From Cordylochernes scorpioides (taxonomy: Eukaryota > Arthropoda > Arachnida > Pseudoscorpiones > Chernetidae), in assembly GCA_030710605.1 (NCBI GenBank), contig CP092876.1, forward strand, positions 89,378,241 through 89,442,240: 64,000 nt of DNA, read 5' to 3'. Positions 32,416 to 42,678 of the stretch are shown here, piece after piece. The notes below the pieces were generated by a model. It saw nothing but the letters and a program-made list of their open reading frames with translations. It had not been told where the DNA came from and ran no database searches. How positions within the stretch are numbered: position 1 is the stretch's first letter; each line of letters starts with the position of its first letter. A program made the translations under genes and the position numbers.

Positions 32416-34044
32416 ATGGCTTTGGACCCGAATTGTCAACAAGCCTTTGATAAATTGAAGCAACACCTCGCAACACAACCTGTGTTACATCTATTTCAAA
32501 AAGGGCTCCCATGCCAGGTCTATTGCGACGCTTCCACGCAGGGCATCGCAGGTGTACTCAAACAAGTACATCCTGACGGTAACATCTACCCTATACAATA
32601 TTACAGTCGCGCGTTGCGTTCCTATGAGCGTAATTACACTATATCTGAACTGGAGTGCTTAGCCATTGTAGAGTGCGTTGACAAATTCCGAGTGTATATC
32701 CTAGGTACAAGGTTTGTCATCTACTCGGATCATCACACCTTACAATGTCTAAAGACCATAAAAGACCCCACCGGACGCCTCTTTCGTTGGAGCCTTCGAC
32801 TCTCAGCTTACGACTATGAGGTCAAATACCTCAAGGGCTCGCGTCAGTACGAGGCGGACCTACTCTCCCGTAACCCTTTCTGCGGATTCCTATCCACAGG
32901 TCAAATAAAAGATCATCAGGGCGAATTACGGAGGGACACAAGGTATATCCTCAATGACAAGGACCTTATGACCATCACACGACGGGGTGTCACTAAAATA
33001 ATTGTTACACCATCACTCCGTGGCACCCTACTACAACGAGCCCATCGCGATTTCAATCACCCCGGCATTTCGCAGATGACCAGACTGATCGCAGCCCAAT
33101 ACTATTGGGATGGCATGACAAATGACATCAGGACCCATGTAAGAACCTGTTCAGTATGCCAATTGGTCAAACCACCAAAAGGACCTATCTATGGAGAATT
33201 GGGACAACTCCCCCCAGCGGTCCTGCCGTACGAACTAGTGTCACTAGATACTATTTCTGGATTCGCGAAATATGGAAATTCTCAGACCTTCTTACATGTC
33301 GTAGTGGACTATGCCACACGGTACGCGTGGGCATTCCCATCGCGGTCCACCAGCATTCTCACCTATACCCAAGTGATTAAAAAGGTGATGCAGTTTGGTT
33401 CTCCTAAACGACTTTTGACGGATAGAGCTCCTGCCTTCACCTCTCCGAAATTTCGTAGATTTTTGATTAGACATAACATTGGCCAACTTCTCACGACAAG
33501 CAACAACCCTCAGGCCAACGGATTAAGTGAACGACTAAACGCCACGATTACTGGCAAACTTAAACTGTTGCGCCTCCAACAACCTAAGACGGCCTGGACC
33601 AAACTACTACCTCAGGTCCTTCAGGCTTATAACCATACCCCAAATTCTGTGACCGGGTTTCCACCGTCATACCTTTTGTTAGGTAGTTTCCCGCTACAAC
33701 TATCCGAGCATGTACAAAATTACCCAAAAATCGACGACGCCAGAGAATTGGCCTATAAAAGGACACACAAACGACACTTACGCGACAAAGCGAGATTCGA
33801 CCAAACACATAGAGCTTCCGATTTTGAAGTAGGCGATCTCGTTTTGGCAAAAACATACCACCATCCAGACACCGGTAAACTGACACCTTTCTTCTCAGGA
33901 CCTTATGAAATACTGGAGATAATTTCCCCTCAAATCGTACGGATCAACCGCTCCAACCGACCTCTAAGTCGTGAGACAGATACAATTCATGTCAACAAAT
34001 TAAAACACTATACGGAACCGAACAATTTATTTCACCACCCGTAA
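32416..34044 (+). CDS. RNase H-integrase open frame of the 29.7 kb gypsy
   Basis: A 542-codon uninterrupted frame. RNase H (residues ~30-155) has VYCDASTQGIAGVLKQ, SELECLAIV, YSDHHTLQCL and YEADLLSRNP, so the acidic catalytic positions are kept. The HHCC zinc finger (~205-260) reads HRDFNHPGISQ...CSVCQ. The integrase core (~275-400) reads SLDTISGFAKYG, LLTDRAPAFTS and NNPQANGLSERLNATI, with D, D and E present. The C-terminal segment VGDLVLAKTYHH...FFSGPYEILEI resembles the GPY/F module; no chromodomain. Since the upstream RT is broken, this is the intact remainder of a pol polyprotein rather than a separate gene. Confidence 0.88.
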   Translation: MALDPNCQQAFDKLKQHLATQPVLHLFQKGLPCQVYCDASTQGIAGVLKQVHPDGNIYPIQYYSRALRSYERNYTISELECLAIVECVDKFRVYILGTRFVIYSDHHTLQCLKTIKDPTGRLFRWSLRLSAYDYEVKYLKGSRQYEADLLSRNPFCGFLSTGQIKDHQGELRRDTRYILNDKDLMTITRRGVTKIIVTPSLRGTLLQRAHRDFNHPGISQMTRLIAAQYYWDGMTNDIRTHVRTCSVCQLVKPPKGPIYGELGQLPPAVLPYELVSLDTISGFAKYGNSQTFLHVVVDYATRYAWAFPSRSTSILTYTQVIKKVMQFGSPKRLLTDRAPAFTSPKFRRFLIRHNIGQLLTTSNNPQANGLSERLNATITGKLKLLRLQQPKTAWTKLLPQVLQAYNHTPNSVTGFPPSYLLLGSFPLQLSEHVQNYPKIDDARELAYKRTHKRHLRDKARFDQTHRASDFEVGDLVLAKTYHHPDTGKLTPFFSGPYEILEIISPQIVRINRSNRPLSRETDTIHVNKLKHYTEPNNLFHHP

Positions 34045-34974
34045 ATGATCGAGACCAACCCAAAAATACCTTCAATTTCTCATATAAACACTTCAATCAC
34101 CCTCTAATCCATACTAAAACGGCTATTAACTCACGAAAGCAACATGACTACACTTACAATCAAGATGATCAAAGATATTTGAACCGCTTATCCCCTGAAA
34201 TCTTTGCCAATTACTAACCGGACAACAAGACTTTACGAACCCAGTAGTATCTAAAATAATTAAGGTAGAGTGGCCCAAAGCAAGTTTCCCCTCGCTCTGT
34301 CCGCCTATATTCTACCTTTGCATCTAGAACTATTTTATCTTCGAAAATTAAATATAAGTCCATTCGACTTCCTCACCTACACACGGGACTTTTCCCCTCT
34401 GACTCGCTACACAAGTAACTACATAGATAAGTTAGATTGGCCCAGGGCAAGTTTCCCCTCGCTCTGTTCGCCAAGGTTCTAACATTGTATGTAGTTTTAT
34501 ATTTACCTCAGTACTGAGCTCACACAATTGCCAACCTCAATCTCATTTCTCGTACTCTACACCTATAGCATAGAAAGCCCATGACAAGTTTCCCCTTGCC
34601 ATGTCCGCCTGAAAAATATCTTAAAGTGTAGAGTTCCCCAGTCTTAATGATCTTCAGAATTCCATCATATGTATGTGACTCTTCTTCCCTTGTTCACACT
34701 CCTCAATAACATTTCCCTTATAGTACATTAGATTTTGTTGTATATAGCCTTTTATAACCTTGATATTTTCAATGATTTCCTTAAATGTCAAACTCTCCTG
34801 TGTTGTAAAACTGCTTGTAAATAATATTGACTTGTACTATACAATATTTTATTTACATAAATTATGTAACCATTACCTTAACTAATTTCAACTGTAAATT
34901 ATTTTCTCTATTCCTGGCTTCTCCAGCTTTAAGTATACTCAAACCATGTTCAGCCTTCTTCAACGGGGGCCATA
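34045..34974 (+). repeat. 3' untranslated region with three ~40 bp repeats
   Basis: 930 bp between the integrase stop and the 3' LTR without a recognised frame. A module with the core CAAGTTTCCCCT(C/T)GC, preceded by a GGCCCA-like block and followed by (T/C)TGT(C/T)CGCC, occurs at ~34,263-34,305, 34,431-34,475 and 34,567-34,611. No env-like reading frame was found. Confidence 0.75.
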
Positions 34975-35270
34975 TGTCATAATATATACTCTTCCAGGAT
35001 TAATAAAACAAACCTACAGCCAACGAGAGAGAGATGGGCAGCTAAAGCGATACACTTTAGACATCACGACATTCCAAAAAGGGGGAAAAAAGGGCCCGCC
35101 CGTCACCACCTGGCGACTATTTTGGGGGTCGGGTGGTGGCCACACAAGCAGTCGTTCAGCGGATAAGCTCTCGCTCGCTCTCTCTCGGCTGGCTGCCTGG
35201 ATTATTGCTCTACCAACTCGTCGTGTGATTATTTCTCACCTCACCACATTATAACCACTATATTGCCACA
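34975..35270 (+). repeat. 3' LTR of the 29.7 kb gypsy
   Basis: Second LTR, same length as the first. Differences include GCGAGACA/GCGATACA, the length split of a G/A run, and GTAGTGG/GTGGTGG. Flanked on the right by TATA, matching the base run left of the 5' LTR. Confidence 0.93.
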
Positions 35271-35562
35271 TATACATATAGATAAAATTTGCGTAGCACT
35301 TCAGAGGATCAAAAATCTCTTAAGTCTTCTAATTTTCTTCAAGTAAAATAAATAAATGATAAGTGTTTTAATGTCCATCCATACAGAGTTATAAACAACA
35401 ACCACCCACCCGTGCAGGCACGGTCACGCCCCGCCGCGTCACGTGGGAAAACATACAATGTTCTCAGCACACCCCCCTTTTTAAGATTTGAAATATATAT
35501 ACATTACAAACTTTAAATGCATAATATAATTAATAATGAAGGCGATCCACGGGTTCAACAAT

Positions 35563-36745
35563 TCATCCACTCCGGGTTCTTATCTGGCCGTCTTCTGAGT
35601 CGTTAGAGGGATAATCCACAACTGGGGTCTTTTCTTTTTCAACCAGTTCCTCCCCCGAAAAGGTTGGGGTCGATGGGTCGGCTGGATATTGCACTGTATC
35701 TCCATTTCTTAGATGGAACCTGTTTCGACGTAGAGTCCCAACTGGAGTATCAACCATATATGACCTTGGTGTCGATGCTTTCTGCTTTACAATCCCCCAG
35801 ATTCGCATATCTGTAATCCAAACAGTGTCACCTTCGGATAGTTCCTCCATGTCCGTAGCTCCGCAGCGTCGATCATATCTGGATTTCATATTTCACTAAC
35901 CTTGGATTAAGATTCTTTGGTGCAATTGGCAAGGTCGTTCGGAGTTTACATCCCATGAGAAGCTCAGCAGGGCTGTAACCGTTTTCCAAAGGGGTCGATC
36001 GATACTCCAGGAGTCCAAGCGATGGGTCTTGATTTTTCTTGAGGATCAACTTAGCAATTTTCACACCTGCTTCTGCCATCCCATTGCTCTGCGGAAATCG
36101 AGGACTTGAAGTGACATGTGTGACATCCGTACTGCCGTGCGAAATTTGCAAATTCACGAGAAGCTCCAAATTGCGTCCCATTATCGCTTACAACAGTTTC
36201 TGCTATTCCGTGTCGGGCAAATATGGATTTGCAACTACGCACCACCACATTGGCTGTGAGCCGATCCAGCTGAATCATTTCAGGAAAGCGAGAATAATAG
36301 TCAATGACGACTAGATAGCACTTATTCTCGAACTTGAACAAATCCATTCCAATCTTTTGCCACGGTCGTGTAGGAAAGTTGGTTGGTATCAAGGGTTCAT
36401 GTTTTGAGACGGCTTCCTTGATACAGACACTGCACTTTCTGACTGTTTCCGCGATCTCTTCCGAAATTCCAGGCCACCATACCGTCTCACGTGCGCGAAG
36501 TCTTGTTTTTGTAATCCCGAAGTGCCCAGCGTGCAACTTATCTAGGATCTCCAGTTTCTAACTTGCTGGAATAAAAAGACGAATTTCTCAAGTTCAATTT
36601 GGACGCCGAGTTCATACTTGAAATGCCAATAAGAGAGCAGAGCCTGTGACAACTTCTTCTTATCTGGCCAGCCTTGCTCAAGGTAGTTGACTACTGCTTT
36701 CAGGGTCGTATCTTCTTGTTGAGCTTCAAAAATCTTCATCAACAT
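35563..36745 (-). pseudogene. Integrase of the RT-deleted gypsy
   Basis: 36,542-36,745 holds the linker before integrase. 36,051-36,536 holds HAGHFGITKTRLRARETVWWPG...CSVC (HHCC), the core GMDLFKFENKCYLVVIDYYSRF and VSDNGTQFGASREF (two Asp). 35,873-36,181 reads HVTSSPRFPQSNGMAEAGVKIAK (Glu region). 35,563-35,889 has DTVWITDMRIWGIV-type C-terminal strands with a stop-rich tail. Reading changes frame twice. Confidence 0.82.
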
Positions 36746-36864
36746 CTCGTCTTTGTCGGTTATACTCGAGAGAACTACATTTATATGCGCTGAGGTTGCC
36801 CGTTCGTCTTCACCCCCTCGGTTGTAAGAAGTGGTTGTCTGGATAATGCATCGGTGTCGAGCAG

Positions 36865-37407
36865 CTACTTTCTAGGGATGTCCAATCTTGTTTTGAGCTT
36901 TTCCATCAAAGATATTGGTACGCGTCGAGGAGTATGCACATCATATGGTTTTGCTCCAGGTTTCAATTTGATTTCGTAAGGGTTTCCGATTTGTCCCAGT
37001 CCTTCAAATACTTCAGGGATTTCCTTTATCGGGTTAATTCTCGTCGCAACCACTTCAATACGCCTCGCCAGGTTCAAGAGCTCACATGCCCGGCGACTCA
37101 GAAGAGGTTCACTCAAACGACGAATGACATAAATATTCTCCTTGATTTCATAATTGCCATTTCGCAGCGTTGATATAAACGTACCCACAGTCTGAAGTTC
37201 GGAAAATCCAGCAGCTCTAATGTTGATATCACTTTCCACTAGTCGTTGGTGTCCCATTATCTTCTTGAAGAGACACAGGGGAACACATGTAACATCCGCC
37301 TGGGAGTCGAGCTTGAACTTCACCTGTTTCCCGTTCACTTGGATTTCTGCTGTCCATCGCCTCCTGCACTCGCCTTCATCATCATCGAGATTAGATGAAT
37401 CCTCCAC
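36865..37407 (-). pseudogene. Aspartic protease and RT entry of the RT-deleted gypsy
   Basis: The 180-codon frame reads TAEIQVNGKQVKFKLDSQADVTCVP (residues ~18-42). The catalytic DSGA is DSQA here. It continues to FEGLGQIGNPYEIKLKPGAKPY and RRVPISLMEKLK (~130-173), the beginning of RT. It then runs within a few codons into sequence of the RNase H end, DTDALSRQPL, at ~36,855. The junction therefore removes RT motifs 1-7 in one step. Confidence 0.8.
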
Positions 37408-37536
37408 AGCTGAGACCTCCAGGAGAAAATCAATTTCTTCATCAAGTTCAGAAACAGCTTTGACTTCCGCAGTCTTCGCCTGCTTATCTGGGCAGCAATT
37501 TGCAAAATGGCCATTTTTTTAACATAGGTTACATCT

Positions 37537-38285
37537 TTATCCTTCAGCACGGCAAGCCTGTCCTTCCCTGTGGGTGAAACCTCCGCATTTTGGACATCGT
37601 GATCTTATTTTGGCTGACTTCTCCTTCTTCCTCGAAGGCTGCTGTTGTTGTTTCGGTGATTGTTTCTTCGAGTTGAACTTCACCTGATTGACCTTTTGGC
37701 TTGTTGAGGGACGCTGCAGGTCGACTTGCTGCTGTCGAACGGCTTCCTGCTGTCGAACCAATTTCACCGCCTTTTCCAAAGTCAGTTCGCTGTCCAACTG
37801 CATTCTTTCAGATAAAGCTTTGTCCCTCACTCCAACCACTATTCGGTCACGGATCAACTGCTCATGAAGACCCTCAAATTCGCAACTATCAGCCAATTTG
37901 TACAATGAAGTGATGAATTGTCCACTGGCTCCCGAACCTCTTGGATTCTTGACTTAAATTTCGCACGTCCGTAGATAATATTATTCCTGACACAGAAGTG
38001 GCTGTCGAACGCCTTGAGGACGGAATCAATTTTCGTTACCTCTTCCACCTTCTCGAACTTGAGGTCCTGAATATATCATCCGCGCGGTTACCCATCAAGT
38101 ACATGAACAAATCGATCTTGTCCGCCTCCTCTTTCATCTTCATTCCACTGACCACGAGGTATTGTTCGAATCTCTTCCTCCATTTGGGCCATTCGTTGGG
38201 AGTCGAGAAGTCGAAAGTTTCTGGAGGTTGAATCTGAGCAATGTTGAATTATCTTCCAAGGTACGCAAAAATCGATATTTTGCAA
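37537..38285 (-). pseudogene. Gag of the RT-deleted gypsy
   Basis: Frames at 38,088-38,285, 37,854-38,048 and 37,537-37,905 are consecutive pieces in shifted frames. Motifs are WPKWRKRFEQY-like (in shifted frame), FDSHFCVRNNIIY, LHEQLIRDRIVVGVRDKALSERMQ and LDSELTLEKAVKLVRQQE, characteristic of the K02A2.6-like gag. A basic Gln/Lys-rich segment and CPKCGGFTHREGQAC (~37,550-37,595) form the zinc knuckle region. Confidence 0.75.
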
Positions 38286-38480
38286 TATACGGGTTCGTAT
38301 TTTATCCAGTTATCGCTGCCACCATGTTTTAATGTCCATCCATACAGAGTTCAAAACAATAACTACTCACCCTTGCAGGCACGGTCACGCCCCGCCGCGT
38401 CACGTGGGAAAACATCCAATGTTCTCAGCACATTAAGTTAAAAAATACACAGAAGATGCAACACACAGAAAAAAACATTC

Positions 38481-38863
38481 AGCTACCATCAAAGCCAGAA
38501 ACAATTCACCCTAAAATATGACATCTTTGAACGGCTCGCCAGAAATCTACACCTGTTTTATACTCACAGATATATTTAACTAAAATAGGCTGAAAAGTTT
38601 GAATTGAATTCTTAACAATGGACTTTCTCTATGTTATGAATGAATATAAATAGCTCCATTTGTCAGTGCCACATGTACCCACAGATGGAGTTATTCATAT
38701 TTGTTTATTAACAAAGAGAAAGTTCATTATTAAAAATTCAATTCAAACCTTCACCCTATTTTAGTTGAATATATCTCTGGGTATAAAACAGATGTAGATT
38801 TGGGGCGAGTCATTCGAAGATGTCTCATTTTAGGGTGAGTCGTTTCTGTCTACAATGGTAGCT
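38481..38863. mobile_element. Foldback element (383 bp palindrome)
   Basis: AGCTACCATC at 38,481 is mirrored by ATGGTAGCT ending at 38,863, and the two ~190 bp arms are complementary over nearly their whole length. Shared landmarks are CACCCTAAAAT, TCTACA(C/T)CTGTTTTATAC, TTTGAATTGAATT and ACTTTCTCT. The centre is near 38,672. It has no coding and looks like a near-perfect foldback MITE. It sits 48 bp from one gypsy and 10 bp from the next. Confidence 0.85.
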
Positions 38864-38873
38864 ATATGAATAT

Positions 38874-39113
38874 TGTCGCGGAGATAAATAAAGCAAGGGC
38901 AAGTTTGGGGATAATTAATTTATTATAAGGGGTATTGATAGGGAGAGAGAGAGAGTCAATACGACTTACCCCAAGACAGAGTTAATCCTAATGAGGGACC
39001 TCAGCTCCCCACGCCGGCCAGATTCCCCAGAACCCCTCACACCTGGTGTCCAGCGATGATTGACAGACGTCCAATGGGGCCTCTCGTGATTGGAGCCGCT
39101 TAGCTTCTTGACA
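38874..39113 (-). repeat. 3' LTR of the 38.9 kb gypsy
   Basis: 240 bp partner of 43,935-44,178, preceded in minus sense by the purine-rich GGAGGGGGTAA. The high identity of the pair implies a fairly young insertion. Confidence 0.92.
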
Positions 39114-39149
39114 TTACCCCCTCCTTAAAAAAATACAGCGACCCGCTGA

Positions 39150-41309
39150 TTAGCTTGTCTCAGCCCTTGTTCTGGAAGGAAATCTATCACGGCTGGTGTT
39201 CCCTAGCAGAATAGAATGTTGTTCTTCAGGGTCCAGGTAGGGCTTCATCCGAATGACATGGACGATATCCTTGGCTTTCCGTGATCGGGGAGAGGGGTCC
39301 ACGAGCTCTACTTCATACGTAACTTCTGAAAGCTTCTTGGTCACCTTATAGGGACCGAAGTATCTCTTCAGTAGCTTTTCTGATAGTCCTACTTTTCGGA
39401 TGGGAGTAAAAACCCACACAAGATCATTCTTCTGGTAATAGACTGGAGTATGTTTCTGGTCGTATAGTCTACGGTCTTTCGCCTGTGATTGTAGAAGGCG
39501 TGATCGGGAGAGTTGACGCGCTTCCTCAGCTCTGGTCACAAGTTCTCCAACGTAGTCGTTAGAGATCTCATTTGGTAGGTAGGGTAGTACGGCATCGATG
39601 TAGGTCTCGGCCTCGCGGGCGTGGACAAGAAAGAACGGGGTGTAGCCGGTCGCCTCCTGTTTAGCAGTGTTGTAAGCAAAAGTTACATAGGGCAAAACTT
39701 GGTCCCAGTCCTTCTGCTCAACACCTGTGTACATGGACAACATGTCTCCTAGAGTTTTGTTGAACCTTTCAGTCAGGCCATGGGTCTGGGGATGGTAGGC
39801 CGTTGTAAATCTGTGCACAATTCCGCACAGAGCATTGATCTCTTTTATTACTTGAGAAATGAAATTTCTGCCGCGATCTGTTATCATTTCTCTAGGAGCT
39901 CCATGCTTCAAGATGACGTCTTCAACCAGGAACTTAGCTGTTTCGATTGCTCCTCCGTCTGGGATCGCTTTCGTTATGGCATACCTTGTCATATAATCGG
40001 TGCACACAATGATCCAACGGTTTCCATCTTTAGAAACTGGATATCTTCCAAGGAGATCAACCCCGACTTTATAGAATGGCTTTTCTACGGGCGGTATGGA
40101 TACAAGTTGTCCAGCCGGACGTCGAGGTAATTTCTTCCTTCGTTGACACTCCCGACAATGGCTTACATATTGGCGAACAGTTCTATAAAGGCCAGGCCAA
40201 TAGAATCGTTTTTTGACTTTGTCATACGTCCGGGCGAAACCCAAAAGCCCAGCTGTAGGAGCATCATGTAAATCTGCCATAACTTCCGATCTTAAGTGCT
40301 TAGGGATCATCATAAGCCAGGGTCTTCCAGTTGTGCTATAGTTTTTCTTGTATAAGATGCCGTCGATAATGCTGAATTCCTTTCTGGTGTAGCCCGAGTT
40401 TAAATTATCGATTATTTTTGCTAAATCCGGGTCTTTAGTCTGCTCTATATCGACGTTGGTTAGTGACATCACAGCACTTGGTTGATCGTTCTCAAGCGGG
40501 CTCCTTGACAGACAATCGGCATCCTTATGTTTGCGTCCGTTCTTGTAGATAACGGTCACGTCAAATTCTTGCAACTTCAGCGCCCATCTTGCCAAACGGT
40601 CAGAAGGATCTTTCTGCCCTATCAACCAACATAGAGAATGATGGTCAGTGACAACCGTGAATGGTCGACCAAACAAATATGGGCGGAATTTGCTAATAGA
40701 CCAGACTACAGCAAGGCATTCTTTTTCCGTTGTAGAATAGTTATTTTCAGCCTTTGTCAAGCTTCTAGATGCATAAGCTATAGGCCGCTCCTTTCCACCT
40801 TGTATTTGTAGAAGAACAGCTCCAATACCATGTCCGCTTGCATCCGTGTGTAGATGGGTATCAGCGGATTCATCAAAGTGTCCTAAGACAGGCTCTGAAA
40901 TTAGAGCTGTTTTAAGGACTTCAAACGATTTCTCTTGAGCTGCATCCCAATAAAATTGTTTTTCAGTCTTCAGTAGGTCATGCAAAGATCTAGCTTTGTC
41001 GGCAAAGTTCTCAATAAATCTTCGGTAATAGGAACATAATCCAAGAAAGCTCTTCAGTTCAGAGATATTCCTTGGCCTCGGAAATTTAGAGACGGCTTCA
41101 ACTTTATCTGGATCTGGATGAATTCCATTGGCGTCAACAAGGTGTCCCAAAATCTTTATCCTCCTTGATCCAAAAAGACACTTTTTGTGGTTCAAGCTTA
41201 GTCCAGCTTTCTGGATGCAGCTTAATACAAGTTGTAGACGACGTAGATGTTCCAAAAGGTAGGTGCGTAAACTACGATGTCGTCCAGGTAGCAAAGGCAC
41301 ATGTTCCAT
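39150..41309 (-). CDS. RT thumb, RNase H and integrase of the 38.9 kb gypsy
   Basis: 719 codons without a stop. The true start is upstream in the RT frame, so the Met at 41,309 is only the first in the shifted frame. Thumb: KKCLFGSRRIKILGHLVD, LKSFLGLCSYYRRFIENF. RNase H (~145-275): [39 protein letters not shown] and [14 protein letters not shown] finger (~335-395): H-D-A-P...CRECQRRKK. Integrase core (~415-560): KVGVDLLGRYP, ITDRGRNFIS and YHPQTHGLTERFNKTL. C-terminal GPY-like part: LVWVFTPIRKVGLSEKLLKRYFGPYKV. Only the one frameshift separates it from being a full pol. Confidence 0.9.
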   Translation of the reverse strand: MEHVPLLPGRHRSLRTYLLEHLRRLQLVLSCIQKAGLSLNHKKCLFGSRRIKILGHLVDANGIHPDPDKVEAVSKFPRPRNISELKSFLGLCSYYRRFIENFADKARSLHDLLKTEKQFYWDAAQEKSFEVLKTALISEPVLGHFDESADTHLHTDASGHGIGAVLLQIQGGKERPIAYASRSLTKAENNYSTTEKECLAVVWSISKFRPYLFGRPFTVVTDHHSLCWLIGQKDPSDRLARWALKLQEFDVTVIYKNGRKHKDADCLSRSPLENDQPSAVMSLTNVDIEQTKDPDLAKIIDNLNSGYTRKEFSIIDGILYKKNYSTTGRPWLMMIPKHLRSEVMADLHDAPTAGLLGFARTYDKVKKRFYWPGLYRTVRQYVSHCRECQRRKKLPRRPAGQLVSIPPVEKPFYKVGVDLLGRYPVSKDGNRWIIVCTDYMTRYAITKAIPDGGAIETAKFLVEDVILKHGAPREMITDRGRNFISQVIKEINALCGIVHRFTTAYHPQTHGLTERFNKTLGDMLSMYTGVEQKDWDQVLPYVTFAYNTAKQEATGYTPFFLVHAREAETYIDAVLPYLPNEISNDYVGELVTRAEEARQLSRSRLLQSQAKDRRLYDQKHTPVYYQKNDLVWVFTPIRKVGLSEKLLKRYFGPYKVTKKLSEVTYEVELVDPSPRSRKAKDIVHVIRMKPYLDPEEQHSILLGNTSRDRFPSRTRAETS

Positions 41310-42592
41310 TTAAGACTGCCCAGAACACTATCTATCATCCTTTCAAACGTTGCTGGAGCGTTGCAAAGACCGAAAGGCATTACTTGGAATTCATACAGCC
41401 CATCTGGAGTGATGAAAGCAGTTTTCTCCCTGTCTTTTTCGTCCACTTCAATCTGCCAATACCCGGACCGAAGATCCATCGTGGAGAAGTAACTAGAGCC
41501 GGCTAAACTGTCCAAGGCATCGTCAATGCGTGGCAGCGGGTAAACATCTTTTTTTGTTATCTTATTTAATCGACGGTAATCTACGCAGAATCTCCAGGTC
41601 CCGTCTTTCTTTCGAACTAGAATAACTGGAGATGACCAAGGACTTTCAGAGGGCTTCACGATGTGATTTTCAATCATCTTGTTCACTTCATCTTGAATTA
41701 GTCGTCGTTCACTTGGTGCTACTCTATAGGGCCGCTGTTTGATAGGAGACTGGTCGCATGTGTTTATCCTGTGCTTCACAGTACTGGTGGGCTTAATAGG
41801 AGTACTCCCAAAGTCAAATATGCCAATAAACTCGTCAAGGCATGAAACAAGCTGTAACCTTTGAATTTCAGACAGCCCTGGATCTAGAGTAAGGTTTATC
41901 TTCTGTGACCATTCACGTGACTTTAGCTGCGTTTCTTGTAACTTATCGCTGGATTCAATAAGACTGCAGATATTCCCATTCTCATAACTTTCCATGGTGC
42001 ACATATTCATTCCTGATGGAATCAGTTGCGGCCAAGACGCTCCATTCGCCACCCAAATGCTACCTCGGCCGTGTCGAAATGTAACCAATGAGTTTGGTAT
42101 AAGAACTTCCTTTCTTAATAATACGTCCTTAGAAGTTGAGACTAAAACATCTCTAACACCACATATTTCTTCGTTCATCACACTGATCTTCTTTATTGAT
42201 TTAGGCGGGATGACAAAGTCGTCGGAAGCAAACAATCTCTGGTTTTCCTCCTCTCGAGATTCCAGGACGGAGGTTTCCCCGAGATGGAGTTCATTTCTGC
42301 CACAATCAATGACGGCCTCGGTGGCCTTGAAGAAGTCCCATCCAAATATGATGTCATGGCTGCATTCCACCATAACAACGAATTCAAATGAGATATTCAG
42401 ACCATTAACTTCTATGTTCAGGACACATTTTCCTAGGGTCTCTATTAAATTTTTATTTGCGGCTTTAAGAATGGGACCTGGTTCTTTGAAGAGAGGTGCC
42501 TTTAGTTCGCGTCGAAATTTGTCTGAAATAACAGAAAAGTCGGCTCCTGAATCCACCAATGCTTTAATTTTGCGTCCATTTATTTCGACCAT
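41222..42592 (-). CDS. Protease and reverse transcriptase of the 38.9 kb gypsy
   Basis: 456 codons, open upstream to ~42,714 where it overlaps the gag tail in another frame, as in elements that use frameshifting. The protease active site is ALVDSGADFSVIS (residues ~11-23). After a ~280-residue linker with typical HDIIFGWDF, RT runs ~305-446: [55 protein letters not shown] and CYLDDIVVY, with all catalytic Asp residues present. Just after YLDD the frame is lost (~41,250) and the thumb continues in the frame of the next entry. Confidence 0.9.
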   Translation of the reverse strand: MVEINGRKIKALVDSGADFSVISDKFRRELKAPLFKEPGPILKAANKNLIETLGKCVLNIEVNGLNISFEFVVMVECSHDIIFGWDFFKATEAVIDCGRNELHLGETSVLESREEENQRLFASDDFVIPPKSIKKISVMNEEICGVRDVLVSTSKDVLLRKEVLIPNSLVTFRHGRGSIWVANGASWPQLIPSGMNMCTMESYENGNICSLIESSDKLQETQLKSREWSQKINLTLDPGLSEIQRLQLVSCLDEFIGIFDFGSTPIKPTSTVKHRINTCDQSPIKQRPYRVAPSERRLIQDEVNKMIENHIVKPSESPWSSPVILVRKKDGTWRFCVDYRRLNKITKKDVYPLPRIDDALDSLAGSSYFSTMDLRSGYWQIEVDEKDREKTAFITPDGLYEFQVMPFGLCNAPATFERMIDSVLGSLKWNMCLCYLDDIVVYAPTFWNIYVVYNLY

Positions 42593-42678
42593 AACAAAAT
42601 TTTCTTTTAATTTAGCGGCGATATACCCGGGAGGATTTTCCTCAATGGCGACCTCACCCCCGTTAGAAGCCGCTCCAC

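Larger units (their letters stand above)
29662..35270 (+). mobile_element. Ty3/gypsy with both LTRs (5.6 kb)
   Basis: LTRs at 29,662-29,957 and 34,975-35,270 (296 bp each, about six differences, ~98% identical) begin TGTCAT and end GCCACA. The four bases TATA immediately precede the left LTR and follow the right one, fitting a 4 bp target duplication. A purine tract (CGGGGGCC) precedes the 3' LTR. Gag, protease, RT, RNase H and integrase are in normal order. One gag stop, a deletion in RT and frame changes make it inactive. The sequence after the 5' LTR (TTGAAAGTCGACAGG) is not a clear tRNA primer site. Confidence 0.92.
35364..38432 (-). mobile_element. RT-deleted Ty3/gypsy with 108 bp LTRs
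   Basis: LTRs at 35,364-35,471 and 38,325-38,432, both 108 bp, ~7 differences. In minus sense they start TGTGCTGAG and end TTAAAACA. Flanks ATAAG and TTAAG fit a 5 bp target duplication with one change. A purine tract (AAAAAGGGGGG) lies before the 3' LTR, and a TGG-starting primer site (TGGTGGCAGCGATAACTGG) follows the 5' LTR. Inside are gag, protease, then integrase; RT and nearly all of RNase H are gone. Total 3.07 kb, about 2 kb shorter than a full element. Confidence 0.9.
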
